The notes below the pieces were generated by a model that saw only the letters and a program-made list of their open reading frames with translations, was not told where the DNA came from and ran no database searches. This document shows positions 21,678 to 32,167 of a stretch of DNA of 64,000 nucleotides, one piece after another. Origin of the DNA: Siphonodentalium dalli (Eukaryota; Mollusca; Scaphopoda; Gadilida; Siphonodentaliidae); contig CP136063.1 in the NCBI GenBank assembly GCA_032622095.1, positions 85,601,980 to 85,665,979 on the forward strand. The letters run 5' to 3'. The number at the start of each line of letters is the position of its first letter. Position 1 is the stretch's first letter. The position numbers and the translations under genes are program-made.

Positions 21678-21716
21678 CTTTTACGCAAATTATCAGCAAC
21701 TTGAGCAAGATGAAGA
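21678..21716 (+). CDS. Candidate microexon 5, RhoGEF-like gene
   Basis: A 39-base segment lies between TTTCTCTTTCAG and a strong GTGAGT donor. In the frame set by exon 4 it reads HFYANYQQLEQDE with two bases left. It keeps phase 2, so it could be skipped as a cassette without changing the frame. A second frame, FTQIISNLSKMK, looks equally protein-like, but it would force stops in the exon at 32047, so I did not choose it. The splice signals are good; the choice of frame is inference. Confidence 0.42.
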
Positions 21717-22754
21717 GTGAGTCTCATGTTAGGTGTCGGCACATGTTTATGTTCAGTAACTAATATTAGGGACACAATTCTCGTACAAATACATTCTCAA
21801 AATTGAGTTTATAGATATTATCTATAGGTTTTATGTGTGTATTTAAAATTTAAATATATCATGATTAACTGAAACAAATATTTATTTTTTGTGACCTAGT
21901 GCTTTTCTTGATCACACATTCATGAAATAATACTAGAAATTCACTCAGAAATTTTACATTATTGTTCTATCTTATTTTTATTATAAGCTTTCTAAAGAAA
22001 TTCATCATTTCTAAATTTACACATTATCAGTTAGAATTGATGCATGAAACTGACAGCAGACCGCTGTCTATTCACCCAGTATATTTTATTGGCCACTGTA
22101 ATTACCATATACTTCTATCGCTTTAATATCGGCATGTTCACTAATTGACACCCTATATATAAGCGGACGATATAGCAAACACCACGGCATCTGAAAATTA
22201 TTACCGAAATTTTAGCATTTTCAGAAATGTTTGGTACCACCTGTTGACAGGCTTGATTTAACTGGATTCGCATCGCAATTTTCAATTTCTGCTAACCAAT
22301 TTACATTGAAAAAACATGTATTGGTAAGGAGTGCTATACAAAATATACCCATTGCTGTAAAATGCTATACAAATAAAACAAAATTAAAACGACCATTATA
22401 TCACCATCGCGAATCTACTTATTTTATTTACAAATAAATTTTCAGCCCACTTCTATATATATTCTTCAATTTTTGTTGACAATTTGTAAAACCACTGGGC
22501 CAAGCAGCTGCCATTCTAATCTGGCTTAATTTGCACCATTCTAGCATGGGAGGTTCTGGGGTCCATGTACAGTGTCTGTTCAACTACTAGTGAGCCACCC
22601 TCCTATCATTAATGGCTAAACCATTGGTAAATGTGTACATGAAACTGACAGCTGATCACTGTCTATTCACCCATTTTAAAAAGTCTTGGGTCATTCTAAT
22701 TAAAATTAGACTCAATCAACCATCCGTGGACACAATTTTGTATGTGCTTTTATT
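21717..22754. other. Intronic stretch, nothing recognised
   Basis: Long AT-rich intron. CTGACAGCAGACCGCTGTCTAT (split here as CTGACAGC + AGACCGCTGTCTAT) at 22045 and a similar CTGACAGCTGATCACTGTCT at 22645 form a loose direct repeat about 600 bases apart. No exon found. Confidence 0.45.
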
Positions 22755-22985
22755 CCTACATATTTTGGTAAATATTTTGGAAATTGGCACAGATATTAAG
22801 TACCACAGGAACCTGCTCATCTGCGATTATGAGGTCTGTCTGACTTTTTTTGTGGAGTTATCCCCCTTTTTTCAATTTAGAAAATTTTCTCAAGAAGCAT
22901 AATTTTGTCTGAGCTTTTATTCTTTTATATTTCTGTCAATTTTTTTTAAACTTGGCACAGATATTTATTTTGATTAGAACTGAGA
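22755..22985 (+). repeat. Family H unit
   Basis: ATTTTGGAAATTGGCACAGA, GAACCTGCTCATCTGCGATT and GTGGAGTTATCCCCCTTTTT match phrases at 1-110 and 42905-43080 in the same order. Confidence 0.65.
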
Positions 22986-23162
22986 TATGGCATATGTCAT
23001 TTCTGTTTTATTCTAGTTGCACAGATATTTTTCCCCTGTTGATCTGCACTTGGTAACTTTATAATCGAGGGATATAAACTGTCCAACATATATCACGGTA
23101 ACAGAAAAGAGTTTTCCGGCTTTTAAGAGATATTGTCTCTCTCTCAATTTATAACATTTTAA

Positions 23163-23405
23163 CCCTTCCATGACTGGAGCTTCCTGAAATTTTTCAAAAA
23201 CCCTGTGCCAATGCATCCTCTTTATATAATTGTGAGTCTCCCATAGGGAGCATCGCAAATATAACAGAATACACTGGCCTAACAATATTTACATTGATCT
23301 TGTAAGCCAGTGCATTTTCCTATATGCTAGGTGCCTATGGGAGACCCACATATATAAGATAATGCACTGGCACAGGATCCTTAATGCTGCACCAGCATTA
23401 AAGGG
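23163..23405. mobile_element. Family C TTAA element
   Basis: TTAA on both sides. CCCTTCCATGACTGGAGCTT left end, two degenerate hairpins, right end AGCATTAAAGGG. Confidence 0.82.
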
Positions 23406-23949
23406 TTAAGATTCATTGAGACTTGGGCAGTGAATGCTAAATATTATAGTCCTATATTTGAATAACAATATTGATGCAACAGGCAAATTCCCCTCAGAAC
23501 AACATTTAATGGTACTCAATCCAATTTTATGGTCCCCATAAAATCAGATTCCAACAAAAACAACAACAATTTTAGAAATACCACTTCAGTTATCAGAATT
23601 GATTAATTGCCGAAATATAAGCTGAAACGTGTTATTTATCAACATGTTGTTCAACGAAATTTGGCCTCATTATCAACACAAAGCCTCTTGATTTTAGTGT
23701 TATCCATCTTCATCCGCAATTAAGTCCGAGGCCGTCAGTTCATCGACTTTTTACTGGGCCACTAATAAGTCTCGATAGTGAAAAATTATAGATTTAAAAA
23801 ATCAAATAACCATGAGCTTTGATAGGTGGGTTCCTCGACTCGAATGAAATATTTTTTACACCCGAATCCAAATAAATAGTAACTGAGGAGCACTTAAGCA
23901 GATTACGCATCTTTAAAACATCAATAAATTGCCCCATTTATTTTTTCTA

Positions 23950-24066
23950 CCATATATTCTTGTATTGTTTAGACAAATGTATGCTGTGCACATATGATTC
24001 ATATGTATAGGACATATATTCTTGTATTATTTAGAGAGATATATGCTGTGCACATATGATTCGTAG
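23950..24066 (+). repeat. Two-copy tandem repeat of about 65 bp
   Basis: CATATATTCTTGTATT..TGCTGTGCACATATGATTC occurs twice head to tail. Confidence 0.75.
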
Positions 24067-24377
24067 GAAGTAATTACTGGGTTTTAATGGTCACACTGCT
24101 ATATATAATACTATTTAACTCAATTCTGCGAAATCACCTCATCAGCTGAGAATCATTTCAGTATGACTGAATGAGGAAGAACCCAAATACGTCTGCATGA
24201 GACAGAAGACTTAACTGTATATACACATGTAGAGTGAGGCTAATATAATTAAATTGCTAAATTCTCATCCATTGTTTTTGATAAATTGGGGTAGGGAGTG
24301 AATTTTATTCTTCCAACATAAATGGTTTATGGTCAGTTCTAGAAATTGAAGCAGTATTCTCCCTTATACAACACAAG

Positions 24378-24795
24378 CAAGTCTGAGATTAGTATGCCTG
24401 TCATTTGGAGAATGAGGTCCCCAGAGGGTGAATTTAGTGACGCTGTTACACACGGCTGGCTAGCATCACCAAATTAACCCTCTGGGAACCTCATTCTGCT
24501 GAAGCCTCAACTGCTAGGGGCGACCTAGGATCAGATTGAAGTTCCCCAGTTGAAGTTGGTGATGTTCACCCATTAGTCAACTTGATTGTGCATTTTAACT
24601 TCTGCAAACACGGGATATAGAAACTGAACAGAAGGGAAAAAGTAACTAAAAACAATGTTAATTTGAGACTATAGATACTTCCCAGAAAATGAGGCTTAAA
24701 GGTTTAGTGTTGCTAGCCTGCTGTGCGAGATAGCATCACTAAATTCACCCTCTGGAGACCTCATTCTGCAAATGATAGACACTGTTTCAAGGGCA
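24378..24795. mobile_element. Family B element (type 2 interior)
   Basis: Starts CAAGTCTGAGATTAGTATGC. The left hairpin is intact, the interior is type 2 and the right hairpin is shortened. Confidence 0.77.
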
Positions 24796-25360
24796 TGAGA
24801 CTCTTGCAATTTTTTTATGTTGGCCTAAAGGATGCAAATAGATATGTCATGATTATTACAAGAAATATAAATGTTGCTAACTATAGCTAAAGTATACTAA
24901 TCCGAAGTAACGCATTATGGTACTATTAATAGAATGTTATGTAGTTGACAATAACTTGATTTGGGCATTAGGTTATTCTTGTGGAAATAACTCGCTATAG
25001 ACCTAACAAACACATACATGACCGATCATATGGGTATTAGTTTAAATGGATATTTTCCTACCCTGAAGTATTCTGTGTAAATGTTATTAAAAATTGACTC
25101 CATTCTTGTTTTTCCTAATGATAAAAGAGAATAATGTAGTGATAATATTCAATTTAACTTTATATAGGATCTACACAGATGGATCCTCTCATGGAATAAT
25201 ATAGTTCTTAAGTTTGTTTTGGACCTTTTATTTTTATTCAGTTGGTTTGGTGCATAGAGTTGTGTGTAAACCATTCTACTGCACAGATTTAAATGCTTGT
25301 GAGGCAGTGTGTGAGGTATATATTTTTCAATGGAATAACAAAACATTCTCATGTGCTTAA

Positions 25361-25550
25361 CTATGTCTATACTAAATGGATTCAGGTAATAAAAGCAGAC
25401 GACAGACAGAAAAACAGATAATACAAGAATGGTATAATTCATATTCTTTGGTGGGAAATGTTCAGATAATAAGTTCAACAAAAGAGCTATGGTCATTTGT
25501 TGAACTTATTATCTGAACATTTCCTAAGAGAACTACCTGTCAATAAGTAT
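25361..25550. mobile_element. Family G element, copy 4
   Basis: CTATGTCTATACTAAATGG start after TTAA, AGCAGACGACAGACAG marker, and internal hairpin around AATAAGTTCAACAAAAGAGC. Its right end runs straight into a family-C element. Confidence 0.7.
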
Positions 25551-25554
25551 TTAA

Positions 25555-25796
25555 CCCTTTCATGATGTGAGCTGCACTGGTGCAGCATTAAAGATCATGT
25601 GCCAGTGCATTCTGTGATATATGGAGCCTCGCATATATAAGAGAATTCACTGGCTTACACGGTCAAAGTAAATATTGTTAGTCCAATGTATTATCTTATA
25701 TATATGCAAGGTTCCCTATAGTAGACTCCTATATATAAGAGAATGCATTGGCATGTTTTTTTGGCAAAATTTCAGGAAGCTCCAGTCATGGAAGGG
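25555..25796. mobile_element. Family C TTAA element
   Basis: Left TTAA and CCCTTTCATGATGTGAGC, right GTCATGGAAGGG followed by TTGA instead of TTAA. Two hairpins. Confidence 0.8.
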
Positions 25797-26107
25797 TTGA
25801 CAGCCTTATCAGTCTGAGTTGTGTCAATTAGAATTATAAATTATTGGAATGGTTATTCAAAGTAAATTCCAAATGATCGAGTCTTGGGAATGATCAGCAT
25901 TTGGTAGACGAGAATAATACTTTAATCTAACATATCATGGCTACCATCATCACACTCTGGGCTCGACAAGGAGGTCTTGGGTTTTAACCCTGACATGGAT
26001 GAAAATCAACCTTGATTTTCAAGCTTTATTTTAGTTGAGGTCCAACTCAAAGTGCCATTTCGATCATGGCCATTTAAATAAGAAACCATAATTTGTTCAC
26101 GCACATA

Positions 26108-26297
26108 CAGTAATGCCATAAATAATCAACTCCTTAACCACAGCAGAATTTTGGGTAATTTTTCTGGATTTAGATGGTAATATGGCTTGTTGCCATTCAA
26201 CAGAAAGCTCTCAGTGAGAGCTTTCCGATGAATGGCAACAAGCCATATTTCCAACTAAATCCTCCTGTTAAGGAGTCGATTATTTAGGGCATTACTG
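26108..26297. mobile_element. Family A palindromic element, copy 14
   Basis: TA-flanked. The right arm lacks the GAAAAGTTACCCATAATT section. Confidence 0.84.
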
Positions 26298-26365
26298 TAC
26301 ACATTGTTAAATTATAATATTATGTGTCACTGCCGTTACCTTGATTCTCTGGTGAATCTTTGGCA

Positions 26366-26512
26366 AGTGAATATCCTATTACTATACAGCTATCTAGATA
26401 CTGTCACATACCATGACAATTTCCTATTACTACACAGCTATCTATACTGTCCCATACCGTGCTAATATCCTATTACTATAAAGTTATCTATACTGTCTCA
26501 TGATAATAATTT
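26366..26512 (+). repeat. Three-copy tandem repeat of 45-60 bp
   Basis: TATCCTATTACTATA..AGCTATCTATACTGTC occurs three times with small changes. Confidence 0.75.
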
Positions 26513-26907
26513 TCCCACATTCTGAACCTTTAAGTACTTGCAACATTACTAATTATATATGTATTAGAAAATTAGTCAACTAACTTTACCACTCATATTA
26601 ACAATTATGAGGTATTATTTTACACTTTCTATATATTCAGTTTTTAAATATTGTAATATTCCCAGCATTTTAACCATAGTTTAAATGAATATTAATGAAA
26701 ATATAAGTAGCATAGCATGTAGAGGACCGAATACCAAACATTTGAATCATAGTAAATGTAAGTTTAATAACAATGTAAGAAGTTTGCTATATAGAGGATA
26801 GATCATAGAAGATCAAATGAAATATTCCTTGAGGTGGTGTAATTAAAAAAAAGTTTCATTATAATAGAGAAGGCACAAATGTTATTACATATGCACCAAA
26901 GGTACTA
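26513..26907. other. Intronic stretch, nothing recognised
   Basis: AT-rich, no open frame, no repeat seen. Confidence 0.45.
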
Positions 26908-27040
26908 CAGTAATGCCCTAAATAATCGACTCCTTAACCACAGCAGAATTATGGGCAACAAGCCATATTTCCGACTAAATCCTGAAAAATTACACATAAT
27001 TCTGCTGTGGTTACGGATTCGATTATTTAGGGCATTACTG
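26908..27040. mobile_element. Family A element, internally deleted, copy 15
   Basis: TA-flanked. Only the outer 40 bases of the left arm remain joined to an almost complete right arm. Confidence 0.85.
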
Positions 27041-27392
27041 TAGAAGATTATTTTACTTCTCCTAGGCTATTGCAGTGTGTATTATATAACTTTCAATAGA
27101 CTCAAAGTCTTGTTTTATTTAACTTATTTAACGCTTTGAATTCTGAATGTATTCTGGCATTAGTTGTAAAATATACATTGTAACAGTCCATTTTCATATG
27201 TAGGAATGTTTAGATTCTACAAGCAGACTGTCGAGAAATTTAGCATTCATTTGTAAGGATGTTCAGTTAATTTGTCCAATATACTGCTTGTTGACCACAT
27301 TTAGCTGAACATCCTACAAATGAATCAATAGGAATCAATCACCTAAATATCGGTGAATATTCAGTTATCATAGTGTCAAAACAGTTTCTGTG

Positions 27393-27851
27393 CAAGCATG
27401 AGTTTATTGTGTCTGTCATTTGCAGAATGAGGTCCCCAGAGGATGAATTTAGTGACGCGACCCTGCATAGCGGGCTAGCATCACTAAATTCACCCTCTGG
27501 AAACCTCATTCTGCATGGCCTCATCTGCTATGGTAGACATAGACTCAGATTGAAGTTCCCAAATGGTGAATATTGTGATGTACACCCATTGGGAACCTTG
27601 TTTATGCAATGTGTCGACTGCTGATTTGGGGATACAGAGAAACTAAACTAAAAAAGAAATAGAATCTATGTGAAGAAGTTTCTATAGAAATTTGATAAGA
27701 AAGAAACTTTCCAGAGAATATGAGGCCTAAGCAGAATGAGGTCCCCAGAGGGTGAATTTAGTGATGCTAACCCGCTATGTGGGATAGCGTCACTAAATTC
27801 ACCCTATGGGGACCTCATTCTGCAAATGACAGGCACATAAACTCAGGCTTG
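27393..27851. mobile_element. Family B element (type 1, best preserved)
   Basis: 459 bases. CAAGCATGAGTTTATTGTGT start, hairpin GAGGTCCCCAGAGGATGAAT, interior with ATAGACTCAGATTGAAGTTC and GAAACTTTCCAGAGAA, second hairpin, end ACTCAGGCTTG. Internal ORFs are short and lie on the hairpins. Confidence 0.83.
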
Positions 27852-27966
27852 TCTCTGCGCTAAATCCAAAATTTCAGAATATTTCTGATAGGATAGGTAG
27901 ATAACATTCATCAATATTGCTATTTCATTTGAATACAAATGCCAAGTAAAATTTGTGTCAATTTAT

Positions 27967-28445
27967 GATTTAATTTACTAACTTCAGCAGACTTCAGCAT
28001 AGATTTGCAGATTTAGTTGAATGTTCAATGTGGTGAATAACAATATAGATCTATATAATATATTGGATTCCGAAAGGTGCAAAATAGCACTCCTTAACCC
28101 TTCAATGACTGGAGCTTCCTGAAAATTTGCGAAAACTCTGTGCCAATGCATTTTCTTATAAATGAGAGTCTACATTGGCTAACAATATTTATCTTTACCT
28201 TTTTAGCCAATGCATTCTCTTATATATGCCAGGCTACCTATGGAAGACTCGCATATATAAGAGAATGCAATGGTGCAGGATCTTTAATGCTGCACCAGCG
28301 CAGCTCTTATCATGAAAGGGTTAAGATTTAATTTACTAACTTAAGCATTGATTTTCAGGTTTACTTGAATTTTGAAAGTGGTGAATAACAATACATGTAT
28401 AGATATAATATATTGGATTCCGAAAGGTGCCAAAAATAGCACTCC
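27967..28445 (+). repeat. Tandem duplication of a 121-127 bp intron segment
   Basis: 27967-28093 and 28325-28445 share GATTTAATTTACTAACTT, TATAATATATTGGATTCCGA and AATAGCACTCC, each followed directly by TTAA and a CCCTT element terminus. Details are in the findings. Confidence 0.85.
28098..28320. mobile_element. Family C TTAA element in duplication copy 1
   Basis: TTAA at 28094 and 28321. Ends CCCTTCAATGACTGGAGCTT and CTTATCATGAAAGGG. The first hairpin is reduced and the second intact. Confidence 0.86.
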
Positions 28446-28449
28446 TTAA

Positions 28450-28683
28450 CCCTTTACCTAACAAAATGGCCAAAAACGGCCAGAAAACAAGTTAATATAA
28501 GGTGACAAAGACCAAAATATCTTGAGAATTTGTCAATAAAACTATACAAATATGGATATCAATAGAACCAGCTCGATGAGACGGTTCTATTGTTACCCAT
28601 ATTTGTATTATTTTGTTGACATATAGTTGAAAAACTATATTTTTGTTTTATTTTTTAAAAATACAGATGTGTTGGGTGAAGGG
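28450..28683. mobile_element. Family E TTAA element in duplication copy 2
   Basis: TTAA at 28446 and 28684. Ends CCCTTTACCTAACAAAATGG and TGTTGGGTGAAGGG. The interior has GGTTCTATTG..CAATAGAACC inverted blocks and no C-type hairpin core. Ends 105 bases before exon 6. Confidence 0.86.
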
Positions 28684-28788
28684 TTAAACTGCATTCAGGC
28701 ATGTAAAGGCTACACTGATGAAAACTACCATGCCTACATTATTTCTATTATCAAGGATTATTTTTCTAAATTGAGACTTATTTTTCAG

Positions 28789-28881
28789 TGCCCAGATCAG
28801 ACGACAAGAGGAGGTTGAGGAAGAGGAGGAAGATGGTTTGCACCAGGTTTCTAAATTATCCCTCATGGACTTCCTCAAAGA
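28789..28881 (+). CDS. Exon 6, RhoGEF-like gene (acidic segment)
   Basis: The acceptor is TTATTTTTCAG and the donor is GTAAGC. In phase 2 it encodes AQIRRQEEVEEEEEDG then LHQVSKLSLMDFLK. The Glu run is probably disordered or helical. The SLMDFLK end followed by a basic RLSVFSRL exon is the arrangement I expect just before the C1 finger in AKAP13-type RhoGEFs (family comparison from memory, not aligned). The other two frames give either an early stop or a frame that fails in the next exon. A degenerate family-C element begins about 15 bases after the donor. Confidence 0.62.
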
Positions 28882-28895
28882 GTAAGCATATATAA

Positions 28896-29119
28896 CTCTT
28901 CCATGACGAGAACATCCTGAAATTTTGCGAAAACCCTGTGCCAATGCATTCTCTTATATATGCGAGAATGCATTGGCCTAACAATATTTATCTTGCCCTT
29001 GTAAGCCAGTGCATTTTTGTATATATGTGAGGCTCCTTATGGGAGACTTGCATATATGAGTGAATGCACTGGCACATGATCTTTAATGCTGCACCAGCGC
29101 AGCTCCTGTCATGAAAGGG
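28896..29119. mobile_element. Family C element just downstream of exon 6
   Basis: Left end degenerate (CTCTTCCATGACGAGAACAT, no TTAA), right end GTCATGAAAGGG then TTAA. It begins about 15 bases after the exon 6 donor. Confidence 0.8.
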
Positions 29120-29410
29120 TTAACTATTTCACTGATCGTGACTACAGTCGAATTACCCATACACTGCCTATAGCGACTTGAGTCGAAATCGGGTACATGC
29201 TGACAGCAGGACGGGTACATGTGGTGTAAATATGGCCATCCAGTGAATATGACGCATATGAGTTCCAGTTATGGGCACATACATGACATTTTTATAAGTT
29301 GCAGACTATATAACACTAGGAAACGTGTGAGATTGTGCAGAGAAGAGGCAGTCTCTGTATATAGGACTATATAACGCAAACCGTTATATAAGGGCACTTG
29401 GTAATGTCAT

Positions 29411-29999
29411 GGTCACGTGGTCTTTTCATAGGTCACTTGTGTATCTCTAGCTATCACGTTTTTACCAATAATATAAAATGGAAACTCAAATACAACAACC
29501 TACCCAATATGATATGTTCATCAAATGCTTATAACATGATGAAGTCGGAAAATACCCAAAACATACGGCTATACTAGTGTTATATGTAGATCCAAGATGG
29601 CCACTGAGGTCACGTGACCAATTTGAGGTGGCCTATGTGGCTGCAACATATCAACATGTCTATATGGTCCAACAACAGAAGTCAGACATTTACGATATAT
29701 TGAAATGTTAATGCAATACCCGCACCTATACATGTGTGTACATGGTATATGTGACCACTCACGCGTAGGTTCATGGTAATCACCACGGTCACGTGACCTA
29801 TTCAAATTTGGGTATATATAGCACATTTTGTACGGGTATGGGTCCCTCCCTGAAAGATGACAACTAACGTGAGAAATAAATGTTGAGAATGACCAATTTC
29901 TGGCAATTTTCTGCTTCGATAGCACCCATATATGCATGAATAGGCATCAGACATAGCCATTAGTGTGTAAACCAAGATGGCCACCAAGGTCACGTGACC
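29411..29999. promoter_or_regulatory. Cluster of CACGTG palindromes with AAGATGGCCAC motifs
   Basis: GGTCACGTGACC occurs exactly at 29608-29619, 29787-29798 and 29988-29999, and GGTCACGTGGTC at 29411. Two of them directly follow CCAAGATGGCCAC (29592 and 29972). GTCACGTGAC is the core recognised by MiT/TFE and USF bHLH-zipper factors, and AAGATGGC is the core of YY1 sites. An intronic enhancer or the inside of an uncharacterised repeat are both possible. Binding is not shown. Confidence 0.5.
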
Positions 30000-30135
30000 T
30001 CTATGGTGGTGGCGTGAGTTGTTATGAACTTGCGATGCCTATGTCTAGTCACATATGAAGTTTCAACGCATTATTCAAAGCGATACTTGAGATACCTTAT
30101 GTTACTTATTATACACCCATAATGTGTTCTATACA

Positions 30136-31330
30136 CAGGGTATCCGCGGCTCCTTGAATTCCTTGAAACTCCTTGATTTGGAAAATCAATTTTCCAGGGC
30201 CCTTGAAACCCTTGAATTGAATGCCCACTCCTTGAAAACCCTGGAATTCTATGTAGCCCTTAAACCCAGGTATATCGATTCATCGGGAGTCAATAAATAT
30301 AGATAGTTTAGTTCCGAACGCGTTGTTGGTATATGGGAAGTAACCCCATTTTGAATTTCCGCTGGCGGCAATTATCTCGAGTCAATTGTAATTGTGTGAC
30401 CCCCCCAATGAAGCATGGGATGTAACTCCATTTCCCGCAAAACACCAATACTCGCGAGTCTATTTCAATTATGTGACCCCCCTATGAAGTATCATAAAAT
30501 TGAACACGATAAAAAATAGTTCCGAGCTTTTCAAACCCAGGTAGCGTAATTAGTGTATTTTTATTGTATCGGATTGAGGTAATTTGTATATTATATAGAC
30601 ATTCGACATTAGAAACCCGTGTTTTACATAAAAACGTACAAATTAACAAAAACGAAACCGAAACAAAAAAATCACATCCGCTTCCGATGACCTTCATTTC
30701 CTGTTTACGAGTATTTTAAATAACATGCCCGGTGGTAAATGCAAATACCAGACGCAATGGGGCGCCAAATTCAAATGGGTGGAGGCGGTTGAGAACACAT
30801 ATAACGCTAGATGTCAGTTATGCAAGAAAATATTTGACGTCGCAAACATGGGCGAAAGTGCCCTGGTGTCACATGCAAAAAGTTTGAAGCACCAGAAAAA
30901 TGACATTGAAATCCAGGGGACTGTACCCATTGCCAGTCTTATGCAGCCAGCACCACAAGCAGCCCAAACTGTCAGTGTCACAGCTGTTAGATCACTAGTA
31001 CAACCGGTACTACCAACCTCAGCCCGCCCGGGAACATCTGCTCGTATCGAAAACACCTCTTCAAGTTCTACTGTCATCACACTACATGTATTAGTTAAAT
31101 GTTCCCATTAATTTAAATTATGGTAATGCAATTACCCATAAAGTCCTAAAAAGCTAAAAATGCTAAAATTATGGTGGAAAACGTGGTATCACATGTATTA
31201 AATGTTCAACAGTTGGTTCCTGGAAACTCCTTGAAAATTGTCGGGGCAGTCCTTGAAAATCCTTGAATTGACTACTGGAACCTCCTTGAAACTCCTTGAA
31301 TTCATTCACCAGAAATGGGCAGATACCCTG
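30136..31330 (+). mobile_element. DNA transposon remnant with BED-like ORF
   Basis: Terminal inverted repeats CAGGGTATCCGC (30136) and GCAGATACCCTG (ending 31330). TATACA is duplicated on both sides (30130-30135, 31331-31336). Subterminal stretches of both ends are packed with CTCCTTGAA/CCTTGAATT copies, typical of transposase-binding regions. Length 1195 bases, with a single ORF of 128 codons, so a non-autonomous derivative or deletion product. The superfamily is not settled: CAGGG ends suggest hAT, but a 6-base duplication does not. Confidence 0.8.
30725..31111 (+). CDS. BED-like zinc-finger protein of transposon origin (128 aa)
   Basis: ATG at 30725, stop at 31109-31111. Residues 1-60 include KYQTQWGAKFKWVE, then ARCQLCKKIFDVANMG and SHAKSLKHQK. 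This gives C-x2-C then H-x5-H spacing (SHAKSLKH) preceded by aromatic W residues, the pattern of BED-like DNA-binding fingers at the N-terminus of transposases and domesticated derivatives. The remainder is Ala/Ser/Thr-rich and has no catalytic domain, so the protein is truncated relative to a full transposase. GC content is higher than the surroundings. It lies between matching terminal repeats. It may be expressed, or may be an exon remnant of a longer spliced transposase. Confidence 0.6.
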   Translation: MPGGKCKYQTQWGAKFKWVEAVENTYNARCQLCKKIFDVANMGESALVSHAKSLKHQKNDIEIQGTVPIASLMQPAPQAAQTVSVTAVRSLVQPVLPTSARPGTSARIENTSSSSTVITLHVLVKCSH

Positions 31331-31412
31331 TATACATTGTATACATGTATTGTATGCTTGGCAGTGGGGAATCCAATCCGTCTGTGGTGCTGAGTGGCAG
31401 TGAAAGAGTTAA

Positions 31413-31480
31413 CCCTTTCTTTCGCTGAAGGAATGCTCCCATTAGTTATAAAAGTATACATTGGAATGGTCTAGCGTGGA
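31413..31480. mobile_element. Family G end fragment
   Basis: TTAA then CCCTTTCTTTCGCTGAAGG and ATAAAAGTATACATTGGAAT. The remainder is missing. Confidence 0.65.
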
Positions 31481-31630
31481 ATAGCATTGAGAATAATAGA
31501 CTGGCAGTACAGTCCAGATAAAATTTGAACACAGAACCAATCAGAACAAACGTACGTATACCGCGAACATAATATGGAATATGTAGTATATAATGTGATC
31601 TAAAGATTCGGACATTAAGTGGGCCTTTAA

Positions 31631-32013
31631 CCCTTTACCCAACAAACCGGCCAAAACCGGCCAAATAAAGCTTCAACAGCCTAAAATATCTTCGGTCTGT
31701 CTCAATAGAACCATACAAATATGGATATCATTGGAACCGGCTCCTTGACCACATTGTGATAGTTACAGTTATGCCCTGTGCCAATGCATTCTCTTATATA
31801 TGCGAGTCGACCATAGGTCGCCTCGCATATATAAGAGAATGCATTGGCCTAAAAAAAATCTTTTTTTTACCATTTTTTCTTACATTCTTTAACAATTTTA
31901 TAATTTTTAATGTGTTAAGCCAATGCATTCTCTTATATATGCGAGGCGACCTATGGTCGACTCGCATATATAAGAGAATACATTGGCACAGGGCCGTTTT
32001 GTTGGGTAAAGGG
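31631..32013. mobile_element. Family E TTAA element with two C-type hairpin cores
   Basis: TTAA at 31627 and 32014. Ends CCCTTTACCCAACAAACC and GTTTTGTTGGGTAAAGGG. It contains two CCAATGCATTCTCTTATATA hairpins as in 12802-13233. Ends 33 bases before exon 7, so its hairpins fold next to that 3' splice site. Confidence 0.88.
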
Positions 32014-32046
32014 TTAATAATAATATATAATTATTCTAAATTTCAG

Positions 32047-32155
32047 TGCAGGTAACTCTGACTCTGACCAAGAAAAACGATCATCTAAAAAAGATGAGAA
32101 GAAAAGAAGACTGAGTGTATTTTCGAGACTTCAGAACAGCGTACGAACAAAGAAG
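32047..32155 (+). CDS. Exon 7, RhoGEF-like gene (basic segment before C1)
   Basis: The acceptor is ATTTCAG and the donor is GTTTGT. The first base completes Asp, then 36 codons read AGNSDSDQEKRSSKKDEKKR, then RLSVFSRLQNSVRTKK, ending in phase 0. The strongly basic stretch plus RLSVFSRL resembles the sequence just N-terminal of the C1 finger in AKAP13-group exchange factors. In this protein it would be expected to contact acidic lipid or partner proteins. A family-E element ends 33 bases upstream of the exon and a dispersed repeat (32168-32490) begins 12 bases after its donor, so the exon is closely hemmed in by repeats. Confidence 0.7.
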
Positions 32156-32167
32156 GTTTGTATTTGG

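Noticed and set aside
21678-21716. Alternative reading FTQIISNLSKMK for the microexon
   Set aside because: It looks plausible as protein but sets a phase that gives a stop in exon 7, whose RLSVFSRL frame I trust more.
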